From an uncultured Phycisphaerae bacterium (lineage in GTDB: Bacteria > Planctomycetota > Phycisphaerae > Phycisphaerales > SM1A02): a DNA stretch of 25,381 nucleotides. A program made the translations under genes and the position numbers. Shown here piece after piece: positions 1 through 8,477 of the stretch. The notes under the pieces were generated by a model, which was not told where the DNA came from, did no database searches, and saw only the letters and a list, made by a program, of their open reading frames with translations. Numbering within the stretch: position 1 is the stretch's first letter; each line of letters begins with the position of its first letter. The DNA is taken from assembly GCA_937899935.1 (NCBI GenBank), contig CALCOW010000474.1, positions 1-25,381 on the forward strand, read 5' to 3'.

Positions 1-1
1 A

Positions 2-781
2 CGCCAATATGTTGATGATCAAGGGCTCGTTGATTACGCCGCGCTCCGCGAGAATCAACAAGTACTTGATCGCTTCATTCTTGGTATCAGTCGACTTGAG
101 ATGAGCACCTATCGATTGTGGACACAATCAGAACAAGAAGCCTTCTGGATCAATGTTTACAATGCGCTTCTCTTGAAAGTGGCAACTGACTTTTATCCAA
201 TATCACCAGAGCTACCAAATCCAGAATATCCCAGCGATAGTGTTCGTCAACTCGGTGATGTCTTTACAAAGAGTTCGATCGAAGTTCTTGGCGGCACGGT
301 GACTCCTGAAAAGATCGAAAAGAACGTTCTTCGAGATAATTTTAAAGATCCCCGTGTGCATGTGGCTTTGGTGTGCGCTGCCAAAGGATGCCCTCCGCTG
401 CGAAAAGAACCATATCGTGGCGAACAATTAAATCAGCAACTCAACGAACAACTTAAGCGCATCAGTGAAGATCCAAAATACATCTTGATACAAAGAGATG
501 AACGCCGTGTGAACTTATCAGAGTTATTCAAATGGTATAGGGAAGAGTATGTAGACCTTTATGGCACTTCCGAAGCACCCGAAAGAAGCAACAAAAATGA
601 TGCTGCTGTGCTTAATTATTTCATGAGCGTACTCTCGAATGAAGATCAAGCATTTTTGACTGAAGGTAAGTATGGCGTGCTCTATATGCCATATGACTGG
701 TCATTGAACGATCAAAGAACAGCCCCAAAGGCTTTACCAACACCAATTTCAAGTACAAACAACATTGACGCTAGGCCTTGA
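2..781 (+). CDS. DUF547 domain protein (5' end outside window)
   Basis: The reading frame is open from the window edge, so the N-terminus and any signal peptide are missing. The visible 259 residues cover most of a DUF547 domain: an opening YVDDQGLVDYAAL block, then EAFWINVYNALLLKV, then a CAAKGCPPLR cysteine block, and the closing YDWSLN motif near the C-terminus. These blocks in this order are typical of the family, whose members are often exported and whose biochemical role is unknown. The first in-frame ATG (base 101) lies inside the domain and is not the true start. The stop shares one base with the start of the next gene (TGATG), so the two are probably co-transcribed. Family assignment is firm; function is not known. 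Confidence 0.85.
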   Translation, partial: RQYVDDQGLVDYAALRENQQVLDRFILGISRLEMSTYRLWTQSEQEAFWINVYNALLLKVATDFYPISPELPNPEYPSDSVRQLGDVFTKSSIEVLGGTVTPEKIEKNVLRDNFKDPRVHVALVCAAKGCPPLRKEPYRGEQLNQQLNEQLKRISEDPKYILIQRDERRVNLSELFKWYREEYVDLYGTSEAPERSNKNDAAVLNYFMSVLSNEDQAFLTEGKYGVLYMPYDWSLNDQRTAPKALPTPISSTNNIDARP

Positions 782-1989
782 TGTCACAGATACCTCGTAC
801 TATTGCCGTCATTACTACCTCGCGAGCTGATTACAGTCACCTGTATTGGCCGCTCAAAGCACTCGAACAAGAATCTTCCATAGACTTACGCTTGATTGCC
901 CTGGGCGCCCACCTGGCGCCTACGTTCGGCAACACGATCGACCAGATAGCTGCCGACGGTTTCAAGGTTGATGCATCTGTTGAGTGTCTTATTAACAGCG
1001 ACAGTGATATTGGCATGGCGAAGACGATCGGAGTCGCTGTGCAGAGCCTGGCTGATCTGCTTGGTCAAATGCGACCTGATTTGTTGCTGCTCATCGCTGA
1101 TCGTTACGAGATGCTGGCCCCTGCTGCCGTTGCTTTAGCATTGAGAATTCCTATTGCGCACATTGAAGGCGGCGAGATCAGTGAGGGGGCCATCGATCAT
1201 GCCGTACGCAACGCACTAACCATGATGAGTCATGTTCACCTAACGCCCACACAAGAAGCCGCGATTCGTGTCGCTGGAATGGGAGAAGAGTCATGGCGCA
1301 TCCACTGTGTTGGAGCACCCTCGCTAGATCACCTGCGATATAGCCATATTCCAGACCAAGAAGAACTCAATAGCCTTTTAGGCTGGAAGATTGGAATGCC
1401 ACCCTGTGTTGTCGCATACCATCCCGTCACCATGGCTCGGAACACGACACGGGAGGCTGATGCCGTCTTCAATGCACTCGAGAAGATTGACAGACCGATT
1501 GTCTTTTGTTTTCCAAATTCCGATGCTGGAAGTCATGAGATTATTGATCGTGCACAACAGTTCTGTAATCATCAGACCAATCGACACGTTCATATTAACC
1601 TAGCACCAACCACCTATTGGGCTTTATTAAGAGAAGCTTCATTCATGTTTGGCAACTCAAGTAGTGGCATCATGGAAGCTGCATCTCTTGAACTTCCAGT
1701 CGTCAATATTGGCATCCGACAACAAGGACGACTCCGTGCACTCAATGTCGTTGATGCGGAACCCGAAGTAGAAGCAATCACTGCTGCCATAAACAAAGTA
1801 ACTGACTCTACTTTTAGGGCCTCACTGAAAGGAATGGAAAATCCCTATGGTGATGGGCGGGCGGCTGAGCGCATTGCACGGATCCTCAGTGAAGTCGAAC
1901 TCAGTGACCAACTGCTCATCAAAAGAGCCTCTGCAAACGACGAGATGCCTCGCATCAAATCTGAATTCGCCCAGGTGAACCATGGGTGA
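781..1989 (+). CDS. neuC: NeuC-like UDP-N-acetylglucosamine 2-epimerase (hydrolysing)
   Basis: This 402-residue protein matches the hydrolysing UDP-GlcNAc 2-epimerase family, which releases UDP and yields ManNAc or a related 2-epimer for nonulosonic acid synthesis in the cytoplasm. It shows an N-terminal TTSRADYSHL block (NeuC proteins have TGTRAEYG-like), HIEGGEISEGAIDHAVRNA in the middle, a VGAPSLD turn, and the C-terminal sugar-nucleotide block GNSSSGIMEAASLELPVVNIG followed by RQQGRLRA. These match NeuC/LegG better than WecB. The ATG at 781 overlaps the upstream stop by one base; a TTG three bases earlier is possible. The gene overlaps the next by 8 nt. No sialic or legionaminic acid synthase or CMP-transferase is present in the window, so the final sugar cannot be named. 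Confidence 0.85.
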   Translation: MSQIPRTIAVITTSRADYSHLYWPLKALEQESSIDLRLIALGAHLAPTFGNTIDQIAADGFKVDASVECLINSDSDIGMAKTIGVAVQSLADLLGQMRPDLLLLIADRYEMLAPAAVALALRIPIAHIEGGEISEGAIDHAVRNALTMMSHVHLTPTQEAAIRVAGMGEESWRIHCVGAPSLDHLRYSHIPDQEELNSLLGWKIGMPPCVVAYHPVTMARNTTREADAVFNALEKIDRPIVFCFPNSDAGSHEIIDRAQQFCNHQTNRHVHINLAPTTYWALLREASFMFGNSSSGIMEAASLELPVVNIGIRQQGRLRALNVVDAEPEVEAITAAINKVTDSTFRASLKGMENPYGDGRAAERIARILSEVELSDQLLIKRASANDEMPRIKSEFAQVNHG

Positions 1990-2650
1990 TGAAGAACCTC
2001 TTTCAAGACGAGACCTCTTGGGCGGCAAGTTGTTTGGCCACTTGCGATCATCGCTTGCAGATGCTTTAGAGTCACGAATACGCGCTTTTGAAGATCTTGG
2101 GGCTGAGATGGCCCCACCTGAGGTAGAGGGATCGCCAGAGTCCTTGGTTGATCCAGCACAAATTCCACTACTCCAGCGGCCACCCGGAGCCATCGACGAA
2201 GAAATGTTCCTTGATGAATGCACTCGCTGTGATGAGTGCATTGCAGTCTGCCCGCCATCAGCGATACGCAAAGCACCTGATGCATTCGGACGAGCTGCAG
2301 GGACGCCGATGATCGACCCGCGGATCCAGGCGTGTGTAATGTGCTCTGACACGCCCTGCATCACCGCCTGCGAACCGAACGTGCTGCGATCAGATCTTCC
2401 GCTCACGATGGGCAGCGCCATGATTGTCCCAAGTGACTGCCTCGCCTTTCTGGGCCAATCATGCACGACCTGTACTGATGCCTGTCCGGTAGATGGCGCA
2501 CTTGACCTTACCGATGGTCTACCTCGTATCGACAGCCAGCGGTGCACGGGCTGCGGCGTCTGCCATCAAGTATGCCCGGCACCGGTCAATGCGGTCATTA
2601 CAAGACCAGCGCAAGATCGACCTATTCCACCAGCACCAAGTGGATCGTGA
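1982..2650 (+). CDS. NapF-like ferredoxin-type protein with four 4Fe-4S cysteine sets
   Basis: The 222-residue protein carries sixteen cysteines in four groups: C80/83/86/90, C118/121/126/130, C153/161/164/168 and C188/191/194/198. The first and last follow CxxCxxCxxxCP, the classical 4Fe-4S pattern. This arrangement, with an early SRRDLLGGKL stretch, resembles the NapF/NapG group of ferredoxin-type proteins that pass electrons to or help assemble oxidoreductases. The twin arginine at residues 9-10 is not followed by a hydrophobic core, so a Tat signal is unlikely and the protein is probably cytoplasmic. Its ATG lies inside the end of the epimerase gene, and the two stops and starts overlap by 8 nt. 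No nitrate reductase gene is nearby, so the partner is unknown. Confidence 0.75.
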   Translation: MGDEEPLSRRDLLGGKLFGHLRSSLADALESRIRAFEDLGAEMAPPEVEGSPESLVDPAQIPLLQRPPGAIDEEMFLDECTRCDECIAVCPPSAIRKAPDAFGRAAGTPMIDPRIQACVMCSDTPCITACEPNVLRSDLPLTMGSAMIVPSDCLAFLGQSCTTCTDACPVDGALDLTDGLPRIDSQRCTGCGVCHQVCPAPVNAVITRPAQDRPIPPAPSGS

Positions 2651-2921
2651 ATCAGGACGATTACTCTCCAATGGGTGACTCTAGACTTTTTGCTTTCATT
2701 CGGACCGCAAGAGGCCTGGCCATAAGACCGGTTTTTTGCCCCTTGAGCGGCCTGATGATACCTCACTGCAAATGCTGTATCCTGACCATCTTGCATTCCA
2801 GGGAAAGGGTCTAGTTGACGGAGGTCGACTGAAACCCTGAGACATCTTTTCCTAATACATCAGTAGCGACGCTCTCACTGTTTCAGTAGAACCGGATTAC
2901 CACACTTGGGAGGAATCCATT

Positions 2922-4700
2922 ATGACGAACTCACGCCTTGGTGTTGCACTTGTCAGTGCTACCTTGCTTACCAGCACTCTTGCCTTTGCTCAGAACAACA
3001 ACGAAGAAACGAGCAAGACCAATTTTATCACACTTTTCTCAGCCGGCGTTGACACTTTACTAGCGAGCCCAGTCGACAGTGGTCTGCGTAACGCACTTGG
3101 AATGATCGACTTTAGCAGTATGCCAATGCCCGGCATGCAAGACAAGCGAGCGCAGAGATACTCGCAAGCAATTTATGACATGCTGACTGACGAAATGTCT
3201 TTGAGTATTGACGTTGATGTTGATGAACTCAAGGCAGCAATGTCTGGTCAAGGTATGACTAAACAGGTATACAGCCTCCAACTGGATGTTTATGGAAAAA
3301 ATGCTGATCAGAATAAGTTCTATTCTGACCAAGTTGGAAGCTTGATCGCGAATACCAATATGTTTGGTACGCCCGTCAACTCAACGAAAGATCCGAGCCT
3401 TTCTTTCGTGAAGTCTAATGAACCAGACGCACCAGAAATTTATTACGGCTCAACCATGCTTGGTGGCAAACCAGCGTTCGTCATGGCTCTTAATGACATG
3501 ACCAAAGAGCCCGTCAGCCTCTCTGGCTACGGCGCTTTCCGAATGGATATGGGCGTTCTTCAGCCGTTTATGGAAATGGCAATGAGCCAGGCAGAGAGAA
3601 GTTTGCAAACTCCTCAAACTTCGATGGCAATGTCCATGCTCAAACAGGCGGGCATTATGAACGACCCACCAACAGTTATAAGCTTTGCGATGGGGCAAGC
3701 GAAAGACCGCACGTATATGGCAGGCTCCTACACCAACTGCGGCGAGTTGTTAGACCGATTTATATCCAGTAGCGGCCTCACGATCGATGACATGAAGCTG
3801 ATTCCGCAGAATACAACTTACGCCGCTATCTCGAAGATTAACCTCCCAAAATATATGAACTTCTATCTCGACATGATGAGCCAAATGGCTGGGCAGTCGA
3901 GCAACCCCAACGCGCCGAAGCCAATGGAAATGCTTAACAACATGCTTGGCTTCAATGTACAAACACAATTTGTCGACTACTTCGGTGAGACCTTCGGGAT
4001 GTATCAGGCACCTGATACTGGTGGGCAAAGTATTCTGGCGATGGTTGCTTTTCTTGAGTTGAGCAATAGCGAGGGTATGAAAAAGAGCATGTCTCAGCTC
4101 ATTGAGTCTGTTAATAAGAATCTCTCAGCGGGTCCGCCCGTCCAGCTCATTGAATACCAAGTCAAAGGTAATGACATGACTACTTTGTCATTCCCCGGAA
4201 TGCCCATACCTCTGGAACTTTCTATGGGTATTGGTAGCAACCATTTGTTTCTAGGATTTTCGCCCCAAAGTGTGCTTGCCGCAATGGAACAAGCATCTGG
4301 TGACAAAATGTCACTTCTCAATAAAAGTATTCTTGACAATCCCAAGTTCACATCAATGGGTGGTGATCGCTACGCTGGTGCAATACAAGCACAATTCTTA
4401 GATACAGAGGCATATCTCAGCAGTGGCTATAGCCTGACCAACCTAGGCTTTGCCGCTATCTCTAACCTGAGCCGTCGACCAGGCGTTGCCGACTCTGGCG
4501 TTGCGATGGTCATGCCAACGTATAACGAGCTGGCAAAGGATGTCCGTGCAAGTGTCAGTCTGACCCGAAGACAGGGCAACGACCTTGTGTACGAGGCAGA
4601 GCTTGATCGATCTCTCCTGGTCAATGCCACCGCAATGGTAGGCTGCCTCAAGCAGTTGATGGACTTCGTCCCCGTGGCGGCGCTCTTGGCAGCGAACTGA
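2922..4700 (+). CDS. Exported methionine-rich protein of unknown function
   Basis: The start is well supported by GGGAGGA at 2908-2914, seven bases before the ATG. Residues 1-24 form a Sec signal peptide with a likely cleavage after AFA-Q. The 592-residue protein contains 46 methionines by my count (nearly 8%), many in M-x-M or MxxM runs such as MPMPGM and MEMAM, and only two cysteines. There are no later membrane segments. I recognise no domain. The alternation of short strand-like blocks and MAL/VSLSGYG segments resembles large secreted planctomycete proteins I cannot name. It is monocistronic: a 271-bp gap precedes it and a strong terminator follows. Methionine richness could mean metal (Cu) contact or oxidant scavenging, but nothing else supports that. 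Confidence 0.7.
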   Translation: MTNSRLGVALVSATLLTSTLAFAQNNNEETSKTNFITLFSAGVDTLLASPVDSGLRNALGMIDFSSMPMPGMQDKRAQRYSQAIYDMLTDEMSLSIDVDVDELKAAMSGQGMTKQVYSLQLDVYGKNADQNKFYSDQVGSLIANTNMFGTPVNSTKDPSLSFVKSNEPDAPEIYYGSTMLGGKPAFVMALNDMTKEPVSLSGYGAFRMDMGVLQPFMEMAMSQAERSLQTPQTSMAMSMLKQAGIMNDPPTVISFAMGQAKDRTYMAGSYTNCGELLDRFISSSGLTIDDMKLIPQNTTYAAISKINLPKYMNFYLDMMSQMAGQSSNPNAPKPMEMLNNMLGFNVQTQFVDYFGETFGMYQAPDTGGQSILAMVAFLELSNSEGMKKSMSQLIESVNKNLSAGPPVQLIEYQVKGNDMTTLSFPGMPIPLELSMGIGSNHLFLGFSPQSVLAAMEQASGDKMSLLNKSILDNPKFTSMGGDRYAGAIQAQFLDTEAYLSSGYSLTNLGFAAISNLSRRPGVADSGVAMVMPTYNELAKDVRASVSLTRRQGNDLVYEAELDRSLLVNATAMVGCLKQLMDFVPVAALLAAN

Positions 4701-4721
4701 ATCCTACATCTCTCAATCACT

Positions 4722-4751
4722 AAAAACCCCCACTCCAATGTGGGGGTTTTT
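4722..4751 (+). terminator. Rho-independent terminator after the methionine-rich protein
   Basis: AAAAACCCCCAC (4722-4733) pairs perfectly with GTGGGGGTTTTT (4740-4751) around a six-base loop. The GC core is followed by a five-T tract on the plus strand. The A-tract on the other side means it could also work for minus-strand transcripts. It separates the upstream gene from the ebo operon. Confidence 0.92.
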
Positions 4752-4923
4752 ACGTTAATGGGCTTATAAGACCAGAATCGACGATCAAATGAACTCAATA
4801 TCCGTATCCTTAAAGCCATTGCCCCTACCCTAGAGGCTTCCGGAACACACACGGGCAACACTGCGTATTCAAGAGAGCCGGTCCTCCTAACCAGGACGAG
4901 GCGATCGAGAAGGACTGAGAGAA

Positions 4924-6159
4924 ATGAAGCCAAATCGCAGATGTACGGACAAGGCAGATGCTCGCCAGGTCATCAATCCAGGCACCCAGCAAGAGCGCGG
5001 AGCGGACTTTGAAGTCCCATTTCGCCATCGCATGCACTTTACAAGAGATATCTTTGAACCCAGCCACCCTTTGCTGCGGCAGCTGATTGAGGATACTGAA
5101 TCCGGTCAACCTCGACGTGTTATTATCGCGGTCGATGATGGTCTTTTACGCGCACGGCCTGAGCTGCTTGATGAAATGCACGAGTACATTGCGGCTCACC
5201 GAGATGCCATTCGGCTATCGACAGATGCATTGATATTGCCTGGTGGCGAGGATGCGAAGAATACCTCAGATGTATTCAACACGGTCTGCCAAGCAATTCA
5301 TGATGGAAAGATATGCCGACGATCTTACGTCATCGCTATTGGTGGCGGCGCACTTCTCGATGCAGTCGGTTTCGCAGCAGCATGTACTCATCGTGGCGTT
5401 CGCTTAATACGTTTGCCATCGACCACACTTGCTCAAGCAGATGCTGGTGTTGGAGTCAAGAATGGCATTAATGCTTTCGGAAAAAAGAATTTCTTGGGCT
5501 CATTTGCTCCACCATGGGCCATTGTGAATGATCAACGCATGCTCGAAACACTGTCAATGCGAGACTTCCGAAGCGGTTTTAGTGAAGCCGTTAAAGTTGC
5601 CCTCTTGAAAGATGTGACACTTTTCGAAAGCCTTGAGCGAGACGCTCAAACACTTTGCAATGGTGATCTTGAGCGAGCCACCCCAATCATCGAACGGACC
5701 GCAGAACTACACATTGATCACATTGTTGCTGGTGGTGATCCATTTGAACTCACGCGAGCTCGACCACTGGACTTTGGTCATTGGGCGGCACACAAGCTGG
5801 AGCAGATGACCAACTTTGCCCTACCCCACGGTGAGGCCGTCTCAATTGGATTGGCATTAGATACGCTTTACGCAACACGCATCGGACTCCTCGATAGTTC
5901 GATCTCACTGCGAACGATTGATTGTCTTTCCCGTCTTGGACTACCAGTCAGTCATGACCGGCTCAAGGATGTGCCCACCCTGCTCACAGGTCTCGAGGAA
6001 TTCCGTGAGCATTTAGGCGGCCAACTGGCGATCACCATGGCCATCGATATTGGCAAGTACATTGAAGTTCATGAGATAGATCCAGCACTTCTGGAACAAG
6101 TTGCTAATGAATTGGTCGATGTTTTTCCAGGTCGAACCAACAGGCACGGCACTTTGTAG
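4924..6159 (+). CDS. eboD: EboD, sugar phosphate cyclase (3-dehydroquinate synthase-like)
   Basis: The 411-residue protein has the fold-defining motifs of the 3-dehydroquinate synthase superfamily: AIGGGALLDAVGF (138-150, NAD binding), LPSTTLAQADAGVGVKNGIN (164-183), and the three expected metal ligands E221, H286 and H302. Two features point away from true dehydroquinate synthase: the VGVKNG stretch instead of the usual VGGKTG, and GDPFE followed by RPLDFGHWAAHKLE (280-293), which resembles the 2-epi-5-epi-valiolone synthase branch that closes sugar phosphates to cyclitols. The N-terminal VPFRHRMHFTRDIF block is typical of ebo-cluster members. AAGGA at 4910-4914 sits nine bases before the ATG. 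It is the first gene of the ebo operon; no clear promoter was found in the 172-bp gap before it. The substrate is unknown. Confidence 0.88.
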   Translation: MKPNRRCTDKADARQVINPGTQQERGADFEVPFRHRMHFTRDIFEPSHPLLRQLIEDTESGQPRRVIIAVDDGLLRARPELLDEMHEYIAAHRDAIRLSTDALILPGGEDAKNTSDVFNTVCQAIHDGKICRRSYVIAIGGGALLDAVGFAAACTHRGVRLIRLPSTTLAQADAGVGVKNGINAFGKKNFLGSFAPPWAIVNDQRMLETLSMRDFRSGFSEAVKVALLKDVTLFESLERDAQTLCNGDLERATPIIERTAELHIDHIVAGGDPFELTRARPLDFGHWAAHKLEQMTNFALPHGEAVSIGLALDTLYATRIGLLDSSISLRTIDCLSRLGLPVSHDRLKDVPTLLTGLEEFREHLGGQLAITMAIDIGKYIEVHEIDPALLEQVANELVDVFPGRTNRHGTL

Positions 6160-6170
6160 AATAGTCCTCT

Positions 6171-6503
6171 ATGACGGCGCGCAAAGATCCTCCCGAATCA
6201 TCGGCTCCACCGACGGACTATCAAAGTCTCGTTGACTTGTACTTCCTTGAACATCGAGCCAAATCGCTCGACATTGCAGCATTCCTGGATCGCCTTGACA
6301 GAGCGGTGCCGCAGCCGCCGCAAGATGATTTTCGTGTAGCTGCCTTGCGACAGGCGGTCGCTATCTTGAACGATGATCAACCTGATCGCGCGGCGCGTAT
6401 CTTGGCTCTCCTAAGTGACCACTCAACGGATCCGATTGAGTCAGCCGTCGGCCTCAAAGGCGCCTTTGGTGCGTGCCCTACTGATCAGGACACGCCATCA
6501 TGA
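6171..6503 (+). CDS. Small conserved-looking protein in the ebo operon, not recognisable as EboA
   Basis: The 110-residue product has no signal peptide or membrane segment. It opens with a proline-rich, low-complexity stretch (residues 5-16), followed by a predicted helical region (LVDLYFLEHRAKSLDIAAFLDRL, then DFRVAALRQAVAILNDD) and an RAARILALLSDHSTDP segment. It lies 11 bases after eboD and overlaps eboB by ATGA, so it is surely expressed with the operon. EboA proteins as I know them are roughly twice this length, and I cannot see their pattern here. It may be a lineage-specific partner or a shortened EboA. No ribosome site is obvious, suggesting translational coupling. Confidence 0.7.
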   Translation: MTARKDPPESSAPPTDYQSLVDLYFLEHRAKSLDIAAFLDRLDRAVPQPPQDDFRVAALRQAVAILNDDQPDRAARILALLSDHSTDPIESAVGLKGAFGACPTDQDTPS

Positions 6504-7306
6504 AGTACATTGACCCACACATTCATATGGTATCGCGGACGACAGATGACTATGAACGTATGGCACTGGCAGGTTGTGTGGCCATCACTGAACCCGCCTT
6601 CTGGGCTGGTTTTGATCGCTCGAGCGCACAGGGATTCTACGATTACTTCCGACTGCTAACCGAACAAGAACCTCAACGAGCTGAAGCATATGGCATACGT
6701 CACCATAGTTGGATTTGTATTAATCCCAAAGAATCAGAAGATCTTGGCTTAGCGCGTGAAGTCCTCTCTATCATCCCAGAGTTTCTTGAAAAACCCAGTG
6801 TGCTTGGTGTTGGAGAGATTGGACTGAACAAAAATAGTCGTAATGAGCTGACGATTCTTGAAGAACACCTCGCGCTTGCCGAAGCGCACAATCAGTTAGT
6901 GCTTGTTCACACACCACATCTAGAAGATAAGCTCAAGGGCACGCAACTGATCATGGATGCCATCAAACGCAACACCAATCTCGATCCAGGACGTGTGCTT
7001 ATCGATCATGTTGAAGAACACACCGTTGGCGCTGTACTTGACCAGGGCTTCTGGGCAGGCATGACGCTCTACCCTGAGACAAAGTGTACACCGCAACGTG
7101 CTGTTGATATTCTCGAGATGTATGGCAAGGAACGTATCTGGATGAACTCGGCGGGAGACTGGGGACCAAGCGATCCACTTGCCGTACCAAAGGCAAGACT
7201 CGAGATGTTTAAGCGAGGCCACCAAGAAGCAGACGTCATGCGTGTCACGTTTGAGAATCCTGTCACTTTTCTTGGGCAATCTGAGCGGTTTCGAACTGAT
7301 GTCTGA
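6500..7306 (+). CDS. eboB: EboB, TatD-like metal-dependent hydrolase
   Basis: The 268-residue protein is a TIM-barrel amidohydrolase of the TatD type. The metal-binding residues are all visible in order: D5-P-H7-I-H9 at the start, E106 in GVGEIGLN, H137 in LVHTPH, H170 in LIDHVEEH, and D220 in NSAGDWG. Length and motif spacing fit the EboB group. Such enzymes are cytoplasmic and hydrolyse ester, phosphoester or amide bonds; the substrate in ebo clusters is not known to me. The start is set by the ATGA overlap with the preceding small gene. Its own stop lies within the start of eboE (8-nt overlap), so the chain of genes is translationally coupled. Confidence 0.9.
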   Translation: MKYIDPHIHMVSRTTDDYERMALAGCVAITEPAFWAGFDRSSAQGFYDYFRLLTEQEPQRAEAYGIRHHSWICINPKESEDLGLAREVLSIIPEFLEKPSVLGVGEIGLNKNSRNELTILEEHLALAEAHNQLVLVHTPHLEDKLKGTQLIMDAIKRNTNLDPGRVLIDHVEEHTVGAVLDQGFWAGMTLYPETKCTPQRAVDILEMYGKERIWMNSAGDWGPSDPLAVPKARLEMFKRGHQEADVMRVTFENPVTFLGQSERFRTDV

Positions 7307-8477
7307 TCGCCAAAGTGACGGTTGGCTGATTGGCTACTGCACCAACGTTCATGCAGGATCTCATCTTCAAGAAACTAAAGACAACTTGCTTCGATATGCT
7401 GTGAATGTCTACAAGCAGAGACAGCAATCAACGCCGCTTCCTATTGGTTTATGGCTTTCTGCACAATCATTAGGTGAACTCAATAGCGAGGCTGCCCGTG
7501 CTGATTTTGCCCAATGGCTTTGCAGCAACGAATTGAATGCATACACCATCAATGGATTTCCATACTTTGATTTTCACGAGTCGGTCGTTAAGCACCGTGT
7601 CTACACACCCGACTGGAGCTGTCCAGAAAGAGCGAAGTTCACTCGTGATCTGGCCGATCTTTTAGCAACGATTCTACCTCCAGGCGCTGAGGGCAGTATC
7701 TCAACGCTACCAATTGCATGGGGATCCTTAAAAGACAACCAGCCAAAACTCCATGTGGCGTACGAGCAACTCATTGACACAAGTCACTATCTTGCCAAAT
7801 TAGCGGAACGCACTGGACGTATTATCCACATTGATCTGGAACCAGAACCTGGATGCGTTCTTTCTCAAAGCAGCGATGTAGCAAATATATTTGAACAGTT
7901 ATATGCCCGCGGAGATCGCGACATTATCTTTCGTCATATACGAGTTTGTCATGATATTTGCCATGCGGCAGTGATGTTCGAAGACCCACTCCAACCTTTC
8001 GCACAATACGCTGCAGCCGACGCCCAAGTTGGAAAAATTCAAGTGTCATCTGCTTTGGCATGGCGCCTTGACGAGCTCTGTCCTCCCGACCGGCTGCTTG
8101 CTCGACAGCAACTTGAGTTGTATGCCGAACCTCGCTATTTACACCAGACGCTCATTCGTCGGAGTCCGAACGGTCATGTCGACTTTTATGAGGATCTCCC
8201 CGATGCCCTGAGTCAACTCAATGACGATGCTTCTCGACACGATGAGTGGCGTGTTCATTTCCATGTTCCGATACACCTCAAGACAATTGGTGGTTTAGGG
8301 ACCACCCAAGACCACATTGAATCAGTCACACAGATGATTAAGGAATGTGATCTGATTTGCCCGATTGAAATTGAGACATACGCATGGAACGTACTGCCGG
8401 ATCATCAGAGTGATGATGATCTCATTCGAGGCATTACGTGTGAGCTAAATTGGTTTGAGGACCTTATCAATGCCTGA
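7299..8477 (+). CDS. eboE: EboE, TIM-barrel protein of ebo clusters
   Basis: The chosen ATG at 7299 gives 392 residues starting MSDRQSDGWLIGYCTNVHAG. The frame is open further upstream to 7179, but those residues lie within eboB and do not look like protein of this family. IGYCTNVHAG near the N-terminus is the hallmark I associate with EboE. The rest fits a xylose-isomerase-like TIM barrel, with acidic and histidine residues at strand ends (HIDLEPEPGC, RHIRVCHDICHAAVMFEDP, VHFHVPIHLKT, EIETYAW), suggesting a divalent metal site. No signal peptide is visible. The gene overlaps eboB by 8 nt (ATGTCTGA) and eboC by 8 nt (ATGCCTGA). Confidence 0.88.
   Translation: MSDRQSDGWLIGYCTNVHAGSHLQETKDNLLRYAVNVYKQRQQSTPLPIGLWLSAQSLGELNSEAARADFAQWLCSNELNAYTINGFPYFDFHESVVKHRVYTPDWSCPERAKFTRDLADLLATILPPGAEGSISTLPIAWGSLKDNQPKLHVAYEQLIDTSHYLAKLAERTGRIIHIDLEPEPGCVLSQSSDVANIFEQLYARGDRDIIFRHIRVCHDICHAAVMFEDPLQPFAQYAAADAQVGKIQVSSALAWRLDELCPPDRLLARQQLELYAEPRYLHQTLIRRSPNGHVDFYEDLPDALSQLNDDASRHDEWRVHFHVPIHLKTIGGLGTTQDHIESVTQMIKECDLICPIEIETYAWNVLPDHQSDDDLIRGITCELNWFEDLINA

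Noticed and set aside
1822..2547. Long minus-strand open frame opposite the epimerase and ferredoxin genes
   Set aside because: It is antisense to two genes with clear family motifs, has low-complexity Arg/Ser-rich content and no ribosome site.
2715..2750. Possible terminator before the T-run near 2733 (ACCGGTTTTTT)
   Set aside because: The GC-rich bases upstream do not form a stem of more than four pairs with the right spacing.
4427..4933. 168-codon minus-strand frame crossing the terminator and eboD start
   Set aside because: It is antisense to the end of the methionine-rich gene, runs through a terminator hairpin, and its product is not protein-like.
7179..7298. N-terminal extension of EboE from the upstream in-frame ATG
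   Set aside because: It lies wholly within eboB, lacks a ribosome site, and the family motif begins shortly after the ATG at 7299.
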